64,000 bases of DNA from Sipunculus nudus (lineage: Eukaryota > Annelida > Sipuncula > Golfingiida > Sipunculidae). Both the position numbers and the translations under genes were made by a program. Below the pieces are notes generated by a model. It did not search any database. It was given only the letters and a program-made list of their open reading frames with translations, and had not been told where the DNA came from. Numbering within the stretch: the first letter of the stretch is position 1; the number at the start of each line of letters is the position of its first letter. Below, piece after piece: positions 1-13,900 of this stretch. Where the stretch lies: contig CM049322.1 of NCBI GenBank assembly GCA_026874595.1, positions 10,988,400 through 11,052,399 on the forward strand, read 5' to 3'.

Positions 1-876
1 ACTGACTTTGAATACGGAGTAGGTGGCCAACATGTGCAAGTTATACATAAAATAAGCAAACGTAGTGATGAAACTTCCAGTTTAATGAACATTTTATCTG
101 ATAACCTTGAGAAATGATATTAAATTAATTTAATTTAACATTTGAAAATAGGTCTCACCAATCGTTCAGATTACATGAAAAGCCCCGAGAATTTTAACTT
201 TTCATTCATTATTACACAGATTAAAAGTAACTGTATATAACTTGTGAAACTAGGTCATGGGAGTATAAACACTAATATGGACACTGGGAATATACCTGAA
301 TTCTTACCCTGATGCATTATTGACAGGGTCAAAAACTAGAGTCATTGTTAATGGCAGATTTTGATAAGTATCAGTGATTTGTTTTGAAGAAGAGAATTCC
401 AGAGTAAACGTTTTTGATGAGCATGCAGAAGGAAATGCAGAATGTCAGATCTCTACGACAGCGTATATAACCGTTATTTCTGCTAATAAAAAAAAACAAC
501 ATCTGTTGTTGTAGATGTTGCTGATGCTTTTATGACACACATTCACTATGCTGATACAATAGGTAGGACGATGTAGTTTAAACCAGTTGATGATATCATC
601 AAAACGGTCAATATATGTGACTACATGGAAGAGTACTTAGACTACCATCTGAATATTTGTTAAAGATGCGATACAACCTGAAGCCCATGAGGCATTCACA
701 AATTCCATAGTCATCGCATATATCATCAGGCTTAAACATCGTGATGCACATTTTGTGTTGCTGGTAATCAAAGAACATTTCTTGTAGAAGCTGACACTTT
801 GAGTTCTGTGTTAGTGGCGGTTGAAGAACATACCGTGTAAAAGTTGAGACTCTTGGTTGAAACTTTGCAAATTGAG

Positions 877-907
<31 letters not shown>

Positions 908-1620
908 GGGGGGGGGGGGTATTCCCTGCATCATAGATAGGGCTATATCTACATGTTTGCTATTCTAATATTTTGGGTAATTAAGAGACATGAAGTTAGC
1001 AGCTGGCTATTTTGTGTTGCATATAGTGTGTCTTTGAGGGGGAAACACATCCTCTTACAAGCACACAGGCAGACTGTTTTTCTGTTACCATAATACATCA
1101 GAACAATTTGCAAGAAAATGTTGGACCTTTAGCCGAGAAATACGCCGTCATGCAGATTTTGCTGCCGGCATCTCCTTCTACATACTCAACAAAGACAGTT
1201 GCTTTGACCAACCCTTCTGCTAAGGAACTCACTCAATCTGTTCGAATCAGTCGCTGACATTGACGCTAGGATTTAACCTTGCTATGCATCTTTCGGGGGA
1301 ACGGTTTCTATCCTCACTTTGCCTTTGTCTACCAGGGTCTCACATTGAGAAGAATCTCAACATTTAACAATAACTAAGTGCAATCGTAGGGGTTACGTAA
1401 TAAAATAAACATATACCTATCGATAGGAGCTGAATATACTTCACCAGTGTCTTACAAATGCAGAGTACTTAATCCCATGAAATGAACACAAACTAGATCA
1501 GGGATACAGACAATAAAGATTATGCTTGTGATAATGATGATGGAGAAGAGAATAAGGATATTCTAAATGATGAATAAGTTCACAACTTCATGGGCTGAAG
1601 ATATACATTAATGATATAAA
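1..1620. other. Intergenic flank, no gene recognised
   Basis: Non-coding sequence homologous in patches to units B and C. The longest open frame (608-934, minus) is made partly of a poly-T/poly-G run and its counterpart in unit C is not open. I see no supported gene. Confidence 0.6.
881..919. repeat. Homopolymer T27-G12 tract
   Basis: 27 T followed by 12 G. The matching place in unit C (about 49,490-49,520) has a G-rich mixed tract instead. Slippage-prone; the exact length may be an assembly estimate. Confidence 0.8.
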
Positions 1621-1733
1621 AATAATGGATTCATATCAAATTATAAATCACATGTATCGTTACAAGAACATATTAAGTTTGTTTTCAATGATTGATGTCG
1701 TGTTAACCAAAATCACGGTGATAGACATTTTGC

Positions 1734-2090
1734 TTTCAGGTTTGACATTGGGCTTGACCTTTATGCATGGTATATACCTTTCCTGACCTCAGGAAAACAA
1801 CCGAATCAATGGGTATTCTGATGTTAGCCCGAAGTTACTCCTTAAATGTCACTTTTGTGCAAACAACTTGCCATATCATGGACAGGACTGGTGACCTGGA
1901 CCTTTATGCGTGATATGAACCTTTCCTTGCCCTTAAAATTATTATGAATGAGCAGTCTAAATTTACATAGGGATGACCCTTTGAATGTGCTTCTATGTTA
2001 CTCTCTTGCAAAATACATGCTATATCATGACAATTATTACTTTTTCCTTGTAGATATACATCTATGATATGAAATTATTGATTCACAATT
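1734..2090 (+). repeat. Diverged ~170-bp tandem repeats (short array, unit A)
   Basis: About two degenerate monomers, recognised by atgcatggtatataccttt then tgacctcagg, a middle 'aatgagcagtctaa' part, and a closing 'gccatatcatgaca' part. Longer arrays of the same family lie at 34,250-36,340 and 50,420-51,250. Confidence 0.6.
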
Positions 2091-4689
2091 ATAGCTCATT
2101 TTGTGTCCTATACTTTCTCCATGAGATGGTCTAGTCAATTGCCAAAAGTGTCATCGAGTCATTATGTCAGTATGTTTGTCTGTTGTTGTCAAATTGGCCT
2201 CCGTGCTTGTTCTTTCGGCTGACATATGACACTCCGAAGGCAAAACATTTAGGAATCCATCTGTTGATAGAACCCCTGAAGTCTAATGTCTTCTAGTTTA
2301 ATAAATGACAAAGGTCAAGGTCATCAAAATGGACACAATTTTTTTTTAATCTTCGTCAAAATTTATCATAACCACATAAAATCATTTATATGGCCTTCCT
2401 TCTGATGTGCAGCAACATCAATCCGCTGTTACCATGTTTTTTTTTTTTGGGAGGGGGGGAGGGGGGGAGGGGGAATTAATGATATTCCAAAATATGGGGT
2501 CTCTCTTTTCTTAATTAATTACTTTTTAAGCTAGTGAGATAAAAATATTTATTCCACGTAACACTGGATCAGTTTAACTCGTTTTTAAACGAATTGCGGT
2601 CAATGATTGTTGTCGGTTTGTAAGCAACAAATTTTTATACAATGCTGCATTTCTGTCAATGCCATATGGGGTTATAAGCTGTCTGAAGTTAGTTGCCAAT
2701 ATATGGTGATTGATGTCAGTATGTTATAATGTTCGGAGATTGTCCTGCTGTGTTTATTGCACATTCTGACAAAGCCATACGGGGTTAATTAGCTGCCTTG
2801 GCGGAGGTCTGCGCTCTCTGAGTTCTTTTCTTGTTCATCACCAAGCGTGTGTAAAATATGTTATTATGCCATCATCAAAAACGGCTATATCAAAGTTAAT
2901 GCATCCAGGACGGTAATTACTAAAATAGAAGATAATTAATCCTGTTCATACACGGCCAATTAAACAGTGACTACATGGTTCGATGTAAATTAATAATGTC
3001 TTCTCAGATGTTATTCATTTCTTTTGGTCTCATTATGATCAACATTGCCGGTTAACATTTAAAAACGACTAAATTCTCGTCACGACTCGATCATTACGCA
3101 AACATTACACAATCATAATATGTCACGAGTGATGTAAAGTGATGAGTGATGTGAAATTGCTGCCATCCGTGGCAATTTTGAACACCGGAGTCAATCCATC
3201 ACCCTGTATGCAGTCACCTTCAAGTTAAGGTGGTTGTCTTGTTGTGCAAATGAACCGTGACTAATTGTGATTTAAGTACTCTAGCATGGGAACCACATTG
3301 TTACTTTGCTATATCGGTGTTCTCCATAGATCTGGGTTTGATGAGGGCGTGCTTTACACGGTCTCAACTATGGTGAGGTTACCGTCATATTCGCGAGATA
3401 AAACGCGAATTTCCATCAGTGAATATTTCACGACGAATAAATTTTCGCGATTCTTACCACAAAGCAATGTATTGATACTTTAATGAATTATTTCTTGAGA
3501 GTGGGTTATTCATCATTTATTTTAATGTGATAAAAAGATCGTAGGAAACTCCAAGAGAATAGCAAAGAAAATTTAATTCTTTTTTTTTTTTCATAATGGA
3601 TGTATCGGATGTATAGTTATGATATTTATCTTTGATTAAAAGTAACAGAAAAAGATCTTATATTATTTATAATAATCTCTAAACACAGAGAATATACAAG
3701 AAATATATAAGTATTGTTCATATGTGTTAATATATCGTTGTCACGAATGTTTAATTTTGGGGGTAAATTTCCTTTTTCAATTATAGCTAATTGAAAACCC
3801 TCGCAAAAAAATCGACAAACGTATTCGCTGGTACCCTGCTGGATTGTGCTACACAAGAGAGACTTCGACCTGGGCGGTTCGGCAGCGAAAATTTTAAATA
3901 AGTAAATTTAACTGTCTGAAAAACACCAGTCTAATAAACCACGTGACCATTAATTTAGACCATCCTTCAGTGAGCCGAACGCATTTACATTATAAGGCAA
4001 CATTTGTATTTTATTGTTTTGCTTGGTTTTTCTTATCGGCAAGTTAAAACAAAAACAAATGCAGTCATGAAAGTGTACCCATAGAGGATATACGAATATT
4101 TAAATGAGAAAAGTAGAGCAAAGTTCATTATGCTGATACAAATTTCTCTGTCTGACCATGCTGAGGTCAGAGACATTCCGTTTGACTATCTGTTTAGATT
4201 TTAATGTTTACCCAGTGTCCAATGTTCAACATGGCAGTGTTAGCAGATAAGCAGCTCAAAGTACTAGGAATCCCTACTCTGGTTTCTATTTTAAAAAAAA
4301 GCACCGCAGCTAATGGCTATTGAGGCACCCTCCTGTCATCTGCAAGGGGACTAAATTAATCTAAATTGTATTTAATGTGTTTTATAATAGAATCTTAATT
4401 TCGTAACAGAATAATTTTTCGGAATTACTGGTGTAGCGATTTTAGTTACTCATGCTTCAGATTATCCCCGCTTCAAATTATCTTGGGATAATATGGATTG
4501 ATTTCAGATTAACCCTACGAATTTTTATTCCCCTTCTAAAACAAATTATGACAGGCCCGAACCTGTACGGTCTGGGAATAAACGGTATTTTAGTTTGCGG
4601 CATGCACAATTTGGTAACTCGGTCACACTCACAAAATCAAAAAGAACACGCGGGCCTTTAATTAAGACCCGTTTACGATCTGGTTTTCT
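2091..4689. other. Upstream flank of gene A, no gene recognised
   Basis: Aligns by eye with 36,340-38,586 and 52,100-54,240. Includes a segment near 3370-3450 with repeated cgcgag/gcgaatt words and T-rich runs. Open frames here are short and not preserved as protein between units. Confidence 0.55.
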
Positions 4690-4832
4690 AGTTGTTTTCC
4701 AGCACTTAACAGTTATTAATAGTTTAAGAGGAACAACAGTGAGGTAGTGCCGGGCAAAGAAGGAAAGGCAGACTTAATGAGGATAGGAACCGTCACCGTA
4801 TATTTGATTTTTGGGAGGTTTAGGTAACCAGA
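4690..4832 (+). promoter_or_regulatory. Conserved immediate 5' flank / 5'UTR of lipocalin gene A
   Basis: About 140 bp upstream of the start codon is conserved in copies B and C, including attattaatagtttaag, gaaaggca and the ggtaaccag just before ATG. I see no convincing TATA box. Whether it is promoter or untranslated leader cannot be told from sequence. Confidence 0.35.
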
Positions 4833-4934
4833 ATGCTACGTGTTCTGTTCCTAATTTTTACTGTAACGGTTTACAGCGCTGGGAAGTGTTTGATAAAGGA
4901 TCAACCGTTCAAAGATGATGTTACTTTTGCTAGG
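4833..4934 (+). CDS. Copy A exon 1: signal peptide
   Basis: Encodes 34 residues beginning MLRVLFLIFTVTVYSAGKC, a typical hydrophobic signal peptide with likely cleavage near residues 16-17. It ends in phase 0 at AGG|GTAAGT. The start is the first ATG after a block conserved in all three copies (ggtaaccagaATG). Confidence 0.75.
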
Positions 4935-7900
4935 GTAAGTGTACATCTGGCTTTTGAGAATACTAATACTTTTGCTTTAGCCAAGAGAGTATGCTTTCAT
5001 CCCCCTTCGTGTGTTGGAGTGTGTTTATTTTGATCTGTTCACAACATAACTCTGGCAATCATGAATAAAATCAGGTAACATATTCAGGGCACTTTGGAAA
5101 TGGGCCAATCGATTATACTTTGGTGTGGATCCAACAAATAATCCGGATCCCGGAATGTCATCAAAGTATATTTACAATTGTACTTTCATAAATGCACGTG
5201 TGAATAAGCGTGTGGATGAGTGAATAGCGGAGAGTTGAACTTAACAGAATGCAGATTTTAGTTTGCTGAGCCAAAATGTCTTGAATATTTGATTGAAGTC
5301 TGATACAATGGTCATTGTGAAATGTATTCTGCTGCTTATCTTATGTTTTGGCCGTGAAAAAAAAGAAACGTGATATGTGCACCAATACTGTACATATGAA
5401 AGGCCCTGCCTTAGTTTACTTCAGCTCCTCCAGTGGGGACGTTGACCCTCACCATGCAACAGGAGTGGCGTAATCAGCTAATTACCTGTTTGTGAATTGG
5501 AAACATTAATGATCAAATAAAACATTTCTTATGCTGAAGGTTTAGGTTAATTTTTAAAGATAACTCGTTGTCATAGTGACCAAGCAAATAAACCATTCCT
5601 CATAAATAAGGAATTCTAGTAGGAATCGATGACACAGATAAAAGCATTTCCGTTTTAGAAAAGAAGCTAATATGAACCTATTGGCCGGCATATCCAAATA
5701 ATAAAATCAATTGGGGAAATACTCAGATATGCAGCATTGCAATCAGCAATTTTATCACCAACAAAACATCATTAGTCCTTCATTTAAAATGAAATATTCA
5801 GTGTACACCTTTTTAACTATTGCATCTATGGAAGTATGTTTACTAACTTTTTACCAGAGTTGTCCTTACGCAGGATGCGAGAAGTACTCGGGACTGGTTG
5901 CCATCCCTTCCAAGGCTGCAATGCCACAAGTAATCTACTGGCGCATACTCTTCTTCCTCAACGCAATCTGGAATCATTACCAACTGATCAATCCTAGCTT
6001 TGATATATTCTTAAATAAATAAAGAGAACAATTTGTTTTATTCAAAATTATTATTTTTTATTTGGATTACGTCGTTTGTTACGTTTAAACGGAACACAAC
6101 AGCTTTAGGGAATGCGCCCAACATAAGGCAAGGCGACACAAGTTATGGAAATATGATTTTTATGACAAAATTATGAGATCTGGCCCTCTTACTAACCTGA
6201 TTTAAATACAAAAATCTCATTCTGGCTGTGCATCTAAGTGCGATCCGCAAAATACATGAACTTGACAAACTGGATACTTGCAAGTGTTCTGTAGTACATA
6301 TCACAAAAGCAAATACTTACTATAAGGTCTTTAAGTACAACTTCATTGCTGAATAATCTTCTGCTATCGGAAAGTGAAAGCGACTCTGACGAGGTTGAGT
6401 AAAGTGCCCTTTACCGTGCTGACCAGGAAGCAATAATAAAGTCAGGCGCGAACGCCTAATGAATACCAGTGTTCATTTAAGGTATATCAGAATTGAAAAA
6501 AACTCATTAAGTTATCGAAATATAGAATAATATAAATCATTTAAGAAATTATGGAAATAATATTTATGGCACCTTCAGTTTATGGAGATAAACAATCATT
6601 CAGAATTCACGCCTTGGGCTGTTAGCCTTTACATCTTAATACCAGATGTGTCTATTGATATTATCAAAGTTACCTAATTATGAGAGATTTTCACGAATGC
6701 TTTATTTATCAAATTAAATTAAAAAAAAAAGAACACAAGAATTTACCAACAATTTTTTTTTTTAATTTCATGTGTTTTCCTTGAAGAAAGGACTTTGAAC
6801 GCAGGTTTAAAAAAAAGTGAACACTAGTATTCAAGGAATGAACACTGGTGTTAAGAAAAGTTGGTGTTTTGTTGATGTATGTTAGCAAATGCTATAACAG
6901 TAAACACTAGTGTTATATTTTAGAACACTTCTAAAATGTTCAGTCTTGGCTCTCTTTCTACAGTGTATCATTTGACAAAGATATTTTCGTCAGTTTTGTC
7001 AAACGGTTTTCGCATGACTCGTAGGCGTGGAAGAGTAATACAAGTTGCGACATTTAAATTGTCTGTGTAACACATTAAAATATATTACAATTATGTTTAT
7101 GGTCTTAACAAATGACGCATTTTATTCCAGTTTAGGTTAATTCTAAACCAGGATTAGATATATAATATTTTTATAGAAAACTCAGAAATGTAATTAAAGT
7201 TTGTAATTCTAATGTAATATATATATATATATATTGTTACAGGTGCTCTATTATGTGACACGGGCGTAACTCGTGTTGTTGTTGCATTCCGTACTGTTTG
7301 AACTCTCGTTGTCATGTGGGCCTTGAGTTTTCACGCCTGGTAGTGGGTCACGTGATCAGCCTGGTATGTACATACACAGGGATGTCTTTCTGGAGAATTC
7401 TTGAAACGCATGTTTACTGTTGAGTAGGTACTTTGTAGACTGTTCGAGAAGTAGAAGGTTCCCGGCTTAGGGTGTGAAGGTATATAAAAAGCTGTTTTTA
7501 GAACCAGGGGCAGATAGTAGAGCAGATACCAGCGGACGCAAAGCGTGTGTCAGATTCTAAAGATCTTATGCGACGAATTCGGTAATTATAGATGTTTCAA
7601 GAACTTTCCTGGATTTTATACACTGGACTTCAGTTTACATTCTGTGTTGTTTCAAGAACTTTCACTGGACTGTCATTCTCCGAGAGCTTAAATTCAAAGG
7701 ACACTGTTGGTATTCAGGTATTGTACCATTATCTTTCTGTGTGATCGTATTGACTTGTTGCTTTACCGCTGGTTCACTGTATCATTGTAAGGATTCAGTG
7801 TATTGTATTGTTAGGATTGTTTTTGTAATAAGTTATAGTTATTTGTTAACAAAAAAAACACTGAATTCTTTATTCATTCCCCTAGACATTTCCCGCTGCC

Positions 7901-10900
7901 TAGTGTTACAGAATCTGATTTTGTTATGTCCATTACAAAATTTGTGTTCATCAAGCATAGGTGATTTGTTTATATTAGGTTCCGTAACATAAAAAGACGG
8001 GACTTTCGTCGGTATGCTTTTTAGTTTTCCAATTTATTAGGCCTTGACCTGGACACATTGTTATATCATCCATTGTTTACAGGATTTATCTCAGTGTTTT
8101 TTTTTTGTTATTGTTTTAACATCATAACATGGCAGATTTCAAACCTGAGACGTTTGTTGACGGTCCGGACACTGATCAACTTGAACAGTTGTCAAAAGAA
8201 CAGTTGTTGCGTTCGGGACAACACTTAGGGCTAAGTGTGAGAAAAGCTTTGAGAAAGCCTGATATCATTGCTAAAATCATGCAAGATCTTATTAGCAAAG
8301 GTTTAATTGAAGAGACTGAAGTTGAAACCTCAAAAAATGACAGCCTTGCTATGCAATTAAAATTGAAAAAGTTGGAAATGTAACATGAGCTAGCATTAAA
8401 ACAGTTAGAATTAGAAAAAGAGAGGAAAGAACGGTAAGAAAGAGAAAGACTAGAAAAGAAATAGAAAGAGAAAGACTAGAAAAAGTAAAAAGAAATTGAG
8501 TTAAAACGACTGGAGTAAGAAAGACTTAAAGTAGAACGTAATCTAAGTGCTGCCCCAACTCAAAGTTTTGATGTTACTAAACACATTAGACTTTTCCCAC
8601 CTTTTCAAGAAAAAGAGGTTGATAAATATTTCATACACTTTTGAAATGGCCTAAAGAAAATTGGACTTTGCTGTTACAAAGTGTATTGACTGGCAAGGCT
8701 GGAAACGTTTATACAGAGCTTTCAGTAGAAGATGCTGCTGACTATGACCTGGTAAAACGGTTAATCCTAAAAGGTTATGAGTTAGTTCCAGAGGCTTACC
8801 GCCAGAAATTCAGAAATTGGTAAAAGCGCAAAGAACAGACTTACGTAGAATTGCTAGGACAAAAGAGCAGTTGTTTGATCGCTGGTGTAGTTCTAAAAAT
8901 GTAATGAAAGATTATGACAATTTGCGCCAGTTTTTTTTTTTTTTTTTTTGCCTGAAGATTTTAAGCGCTGCATTAATGCAGATGTTAAAACATTTCTCGA
9001 TGAGAAAAGTCCTTAAACACCTGGCATTGCTGCTCAGCTAGCTGATGATTATTCATTGACATACAAAATGTCCTTTACTAGCAAATCAAATTAGTCATTC
9101 ACAAATAACAATGTAAAACAGTAGGTAAAAAGAAGTTTACAAAGTAGTCACCCAGTACTAATAGTCCTGATAGTTCAGCAAAGCCCATAGCTACACCTCG
9201 GTCCACGTCCACTGTGTCTAAGTCCAACAAAGACCAGTCAGTTTTAAAGAAAATCTGTAATTACTGCAAGAAGGAAGGTCATCTAATATCTGCCTGCTGG
9301 AAACTTGCGAATCGACCAAATAGCAGACCTTCTGGTTTTGATTCAAAATATATGCATAGCCTAGTACAAGAGCCAGGCTCTTTTCATGTAAATAAGGGGT
9401 ACAACTCCTTTGTTGAATAAAATAAAGATCATGATGCTATGGGTGGCCCAAGTGCCGTCTAAATCCGAAGAAGAATCCGTAGATTGCGGGGTAAAAACCT
9501 CAGTTGATTCCTGCGAGGAATTAAATAAGGCTAGGTCCTTTCAAGACTCCTGCGAGGAGTGTTCTCTAAAGGAGGCTAAGTCCTTTTATGACTCTTGCTA
9601 GAATATTTCAAATGAGGCCAGGTCCTCTTATGACGAACAAAAGTTGTTTGTGCTGAGGAAAATTCCTCTGTTGACTCTCATGAAGAGTTTGGTAAGGAAG
9701 TAGAATCCTTATATGACACTGAAACAGAGTTTATGACTGACACCTTCAATGTCAGTTCTTTTGTTTGACGAAGTTGAGGTAGTAGATTCCTCTCTTGACT
9801 CTGAAATGGAGTTATTTGAGCCTTTCATACATGATGGTTTTGTATCACTTTCGAGTAATTTTTCAGATGCTACCCCTATTAGAATTTTGAGGGACACTGG
9901 TTCAGGCCAGACTCTCATGTTAGCAAACACTTTGCCATTTTCTAATAGGTCTTTTACTGGTGCATAAGCACTTGTTAATCGTGTGTTTTCAGACAGGCAC
10001 ATTTCAGTTCCGCTTCACAGTATCCATTTAAAGTCAGATTTGATTTCCGGGAATAATACTGTGGGCATAAAACTACTTTAACCTTTAAGGGATTTCAGTT
10101 GCTACTAGGCAATAATGTTGCAGGTGATAAAGAACAGGCTGCACCAATAGTGACAGAAAAGCAGTCACTTGATCAGGACACTGATCCGGAAAGTCAGGAA
10201 ATTCCTGGTTTGTATCCTTCATGTGCTGTAACTAGATCTATGGCCAAGAAAAACACATATGAGGATAATGGTCCAGATAATAACACTCTGGGAGTCACTA
10301 GTGAGTCGTCTAGTGACTCGCCCGTACAGGATACCACATTCTCAAGGTCAGAACTTATCGGGGAACAGCATAAGAACCCTGATATTTCATGTTTGTTTCC
10401 CAGGGCAGTTTCTAAAGATGAACTGTTACAGAACCCAGTTTGTTTCTATGTCAAAAATGGAGTGCTTATGCGTAAATGTCGACCACCTGATGTATGCGCT
10501 GATGATGAGTGGGCCATCAAACATCAAAAAGTAATGCCCAACAGCTTTCACAGTGAAGTTCTAAGCATGGCATTTGAGGCTCCTTTGACTGGCCATTTAG
10601 GTATAAATAAAACCTTTTAGAAAGTTAGTACATACTTCTATTGGCCTAACCTCAGGAAAGATGATGTACAATATTGCAAATCATGCCATACATGCCAGAT
10701 GGTAGGCAAGCCCAATCAGAATCCTCCTTAGGCCCCACTTAGGCCTATTCCTGCTTTCGAGGAACCATTCAGTAGGACTATTGTTGATTGTGTTGGACCA
10801 CTGCCTAAAACAAAATCTGGACATGAATACTTGCTGACAATTATGTGCACATCTACCAGGTTCCCTGAGGCAATATCATTGCGCAAAATTAATACCAAAA

Positions 10901-13900
10901 GTGTTGTCAAAGCTCTGACCAAGTTGTTTTTTACAACTTTTGGATTACCAAAATCCGTCCAGTCTGACCAAGGGTCTAATTTTATGTCTGGCTTATTCCA
11001 ACAAGTTTTGCTTGAGCTAAGTATAAAACAGTACAGCACTTCGCAATACCATCCTGAAAGTCAGGGCGCCCTCGCGCGTTTTCACCAGACATTAAAAAAA
11101 ATGATCAGAACTTATAGCTATGACACACAGAAAGACTGGGATGAAGGAATCCACCTATTGTTGTTTTCTGTCAGAAAATCCTGTAAAGAGTATTTGGGTT
11201 TCAGTCCCTTTGGACTAGTTTTTGGACACTCCGTTCCCGGACCATTGAAACTGCTTAAAGAAAAACTCTTGTGTGAAAATCCTGATTCTCTTAGTTTACT
11301 AAGTATGTCTCAGACTTTCGCACTAAACTACACAATGCTTGTGAGATTACAAAGTCAAATCTAAAATCTGCACAAAGTAAAATGAAAGCCTTACTTCCCA
11401 TCCCTGGCAGACCTCTGCAAGCAAGGTATTTTGGTCCTTATATTGTTGACAAGAAAGTCAGTGATTTAAATTGCATACTGTTGATACCAGATAGACGTAA
11501 GAAGAAACAACTGTGCCAAGTTAACATGTTGAAACCATATTACGACAGAAATAGCACATCAGATGTTGTACAAAATGTTACTGCTGTTAATTGTTTAAAC
11601 ATTTACCCTGACCCAGTTAAAGTAGATACTGATTGTAAGTGTGATGTAGACATTCAGTGTGGTACAGTACCGTTAAAAAACTCAAACGTGCATAAAAACC
11701 TGGATACCAAACTGTCACACCTGACCGCACAAGAACAACAAGACCTCAAGAACCTGCTGCGGAATTATGAACATTAGTTTAGTGATATTCCAAAGCGACC
11801 TAACATGTTGTGCCATGACGTCGATATTGGCGAGGCAAGCGCAGTCAAGCAACATCCATATAGACTGAATCCAGAAAAGCAAAAGTATCTACAGGATGAG
11901 ATTCAATATTTGCTGGACAATGTTTTTTTTAACCTAGTAACAGTAACTGGAGTTCACCATGTATTCTTGTGCCAAAACCTGATGGAAGTTACCGTATGTG
12001 TACGGATTATCGAAAACTGAACTCTGTCACCAAGACTGACATATTCCCGATTCCGAGGATCGATGATTGTATCGATAGAGTCGGTAGCTCCGGATATGTC
12101 TCCAAGTTTGACTTGCTAAAAGGATTCTGGCAAGTTTCGCTGACAGAACGAGCGAAAGAAGTATCCGCATTTGTGACGCCGCAAGGACTGTACCAGTATA
12201 AAGTTATGCCGTTTGGCATGAAGAACTCGCCAAGTTAACATGTTGAAACCATATTACGACAGAAATAGCACATCAGATGTTGTACAAAATGTTACTGCTG
12301 TTAATTTTTTAAACATTTACCCTGACCCAGTTAAAGTAGATACTGATTGTAAGTGTGATGTAGACATTCAGTGTGGTACAGTACCGTTAAAAAACTCAAA
12401 CGTGCATAAAAACCTGGATACCAAACTGTCACACCTGACCGCACAAGAACAACAAGACCTCAAGAACCTGCTGCGGAATTATGAACATTAGCTTGGTGAT
12501 ATTCCAAAGCGACCTAACATGTTGTGTCATGACGTCGATATTGGCGAGGCAAGCGCAGTCAAGCAACATCCATATAGACTGAATCCAGAAAAGCAAAACT
12601 ATCTACAGGATGAGATTCAATATTTGCTGGACAATGTTTTTTTTTTTTTTTTTAACCTAGTAACAGTAACTGGAGTTTACCATGTATTCTTGAGCCAAAA
12701 CCTGATGGAAGTTACCGTATGTGCACGGATTATCGAAAACTGAACTCTGTCACCAAGACTGACACATTCCCGATTCCGAGGATCGATGATTGTATCGATA
12801 GATTCGGTAGCTCCGGATATGTCTCCAAGTTTGACTTGCTAAAAGGATTCTGGCAAGTTCCGCTGACAGAACGAGCGAAAGAAGTATCCGCATTTGTGAC
12901 GCCGCAAGGACTGTACCAGTATAAAGTTATGCCGTTTGGCATGAAGAACTCGCCAGTCACGTTCCAGCGCCTCATCCATATGGTTGTCAAGAACATTCAG
13001 GGCTGTGAACCATATATTGATGACCTTAACATGTACAGGGACACCTGAGAGAAACATCTGCAAATTCTTCCCGACCTCTTCGAAAGACTCAGTGAAGCAT
13101 GCCTGACCGTCAACTTAGTGAAATCTGAGTTTTGTCATGCACAAGTAACATTTTTGGGTCATATTGTAGGGCAGGGTCAGGTAAAACCTGTTGATGCTAA
13201 GATAAGTGCTATTTCTGCATTTCCTAGACCAGAAAACAAAACGCAAATAATGCTTTTTTCTTGGTATGGTTTGGTACCACAGGAAGTTTTGTCCAAATTT
13301 TGCTGCTGTAGCTGAACCTTTGACTAATTTGTTAAAGAAGAAACAAAAGTTTGTATGAAATATTCAGTGTGAAAATGCATTTCAGAATTTGAAAGCCTTT
13401 CTGCCAAGTTCACCAGTTTTAGCAGCTCCAGACTTGTCTATACCTTTCAAGTTAGCTGTAGATGCTAGTGATATTGCTGCAGGTGCTGTGTTGTTACAAG
13501 AAGGCAATGATGGTATAGATCATCCAATTTGTTATATCTCAAGAAAGTTTAATGCAAACCAGAACAAAACTTCTCCACTATTGAAGAAGAATGTTTGGCT
13601 TTTATTTTGGCGTTGCAACATTTTGAAGTTTATGTTAATTCATCAGTCAGGCCTATCATTGTCTTCAGTGATCACAATCCCCTAACGTTCATGAACAAGT
13701 TGAAGTGTAAAAATCAAAGATTGTTGTGATGGACTTTGTTCTTACATGATTACAATCTTGATATCATACACATTAAAGGGAAAGACAATGTACCTGCTGA
13801 TTGCTTATCGAGATGTTTATGAAATGTTGTAAACAAGATGTTTATGTAATGTTGTAGATAAGATGATTTTGAGATGTTGTAAAAACTTTTAGTGATTGTG

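Noticed and set aside
608-934. 108-codon minus-strand frame
   Set aside because: Its first part is lysine from a poly-T run and proline from a poly-G run, and the homologous place in unit C is not open.
3286-3483. Open frame with a partner containing RLPSYSRDK at 37805-38023
   Set aside because: The similarity follows from DNA homology of the flanks; reading frames differ outside this stretch and the third unit has stops.
5711-6022. 103-codon plus-strand frame
   Set aside because: No start context, splice support, homologous copy or recognisable motif; likely chance in AT-rich DNA.
9709-10002. Minus-strand frame opposite the protease region
   Set aside because: It is the antisense shadow of the retroelement's protease frame.
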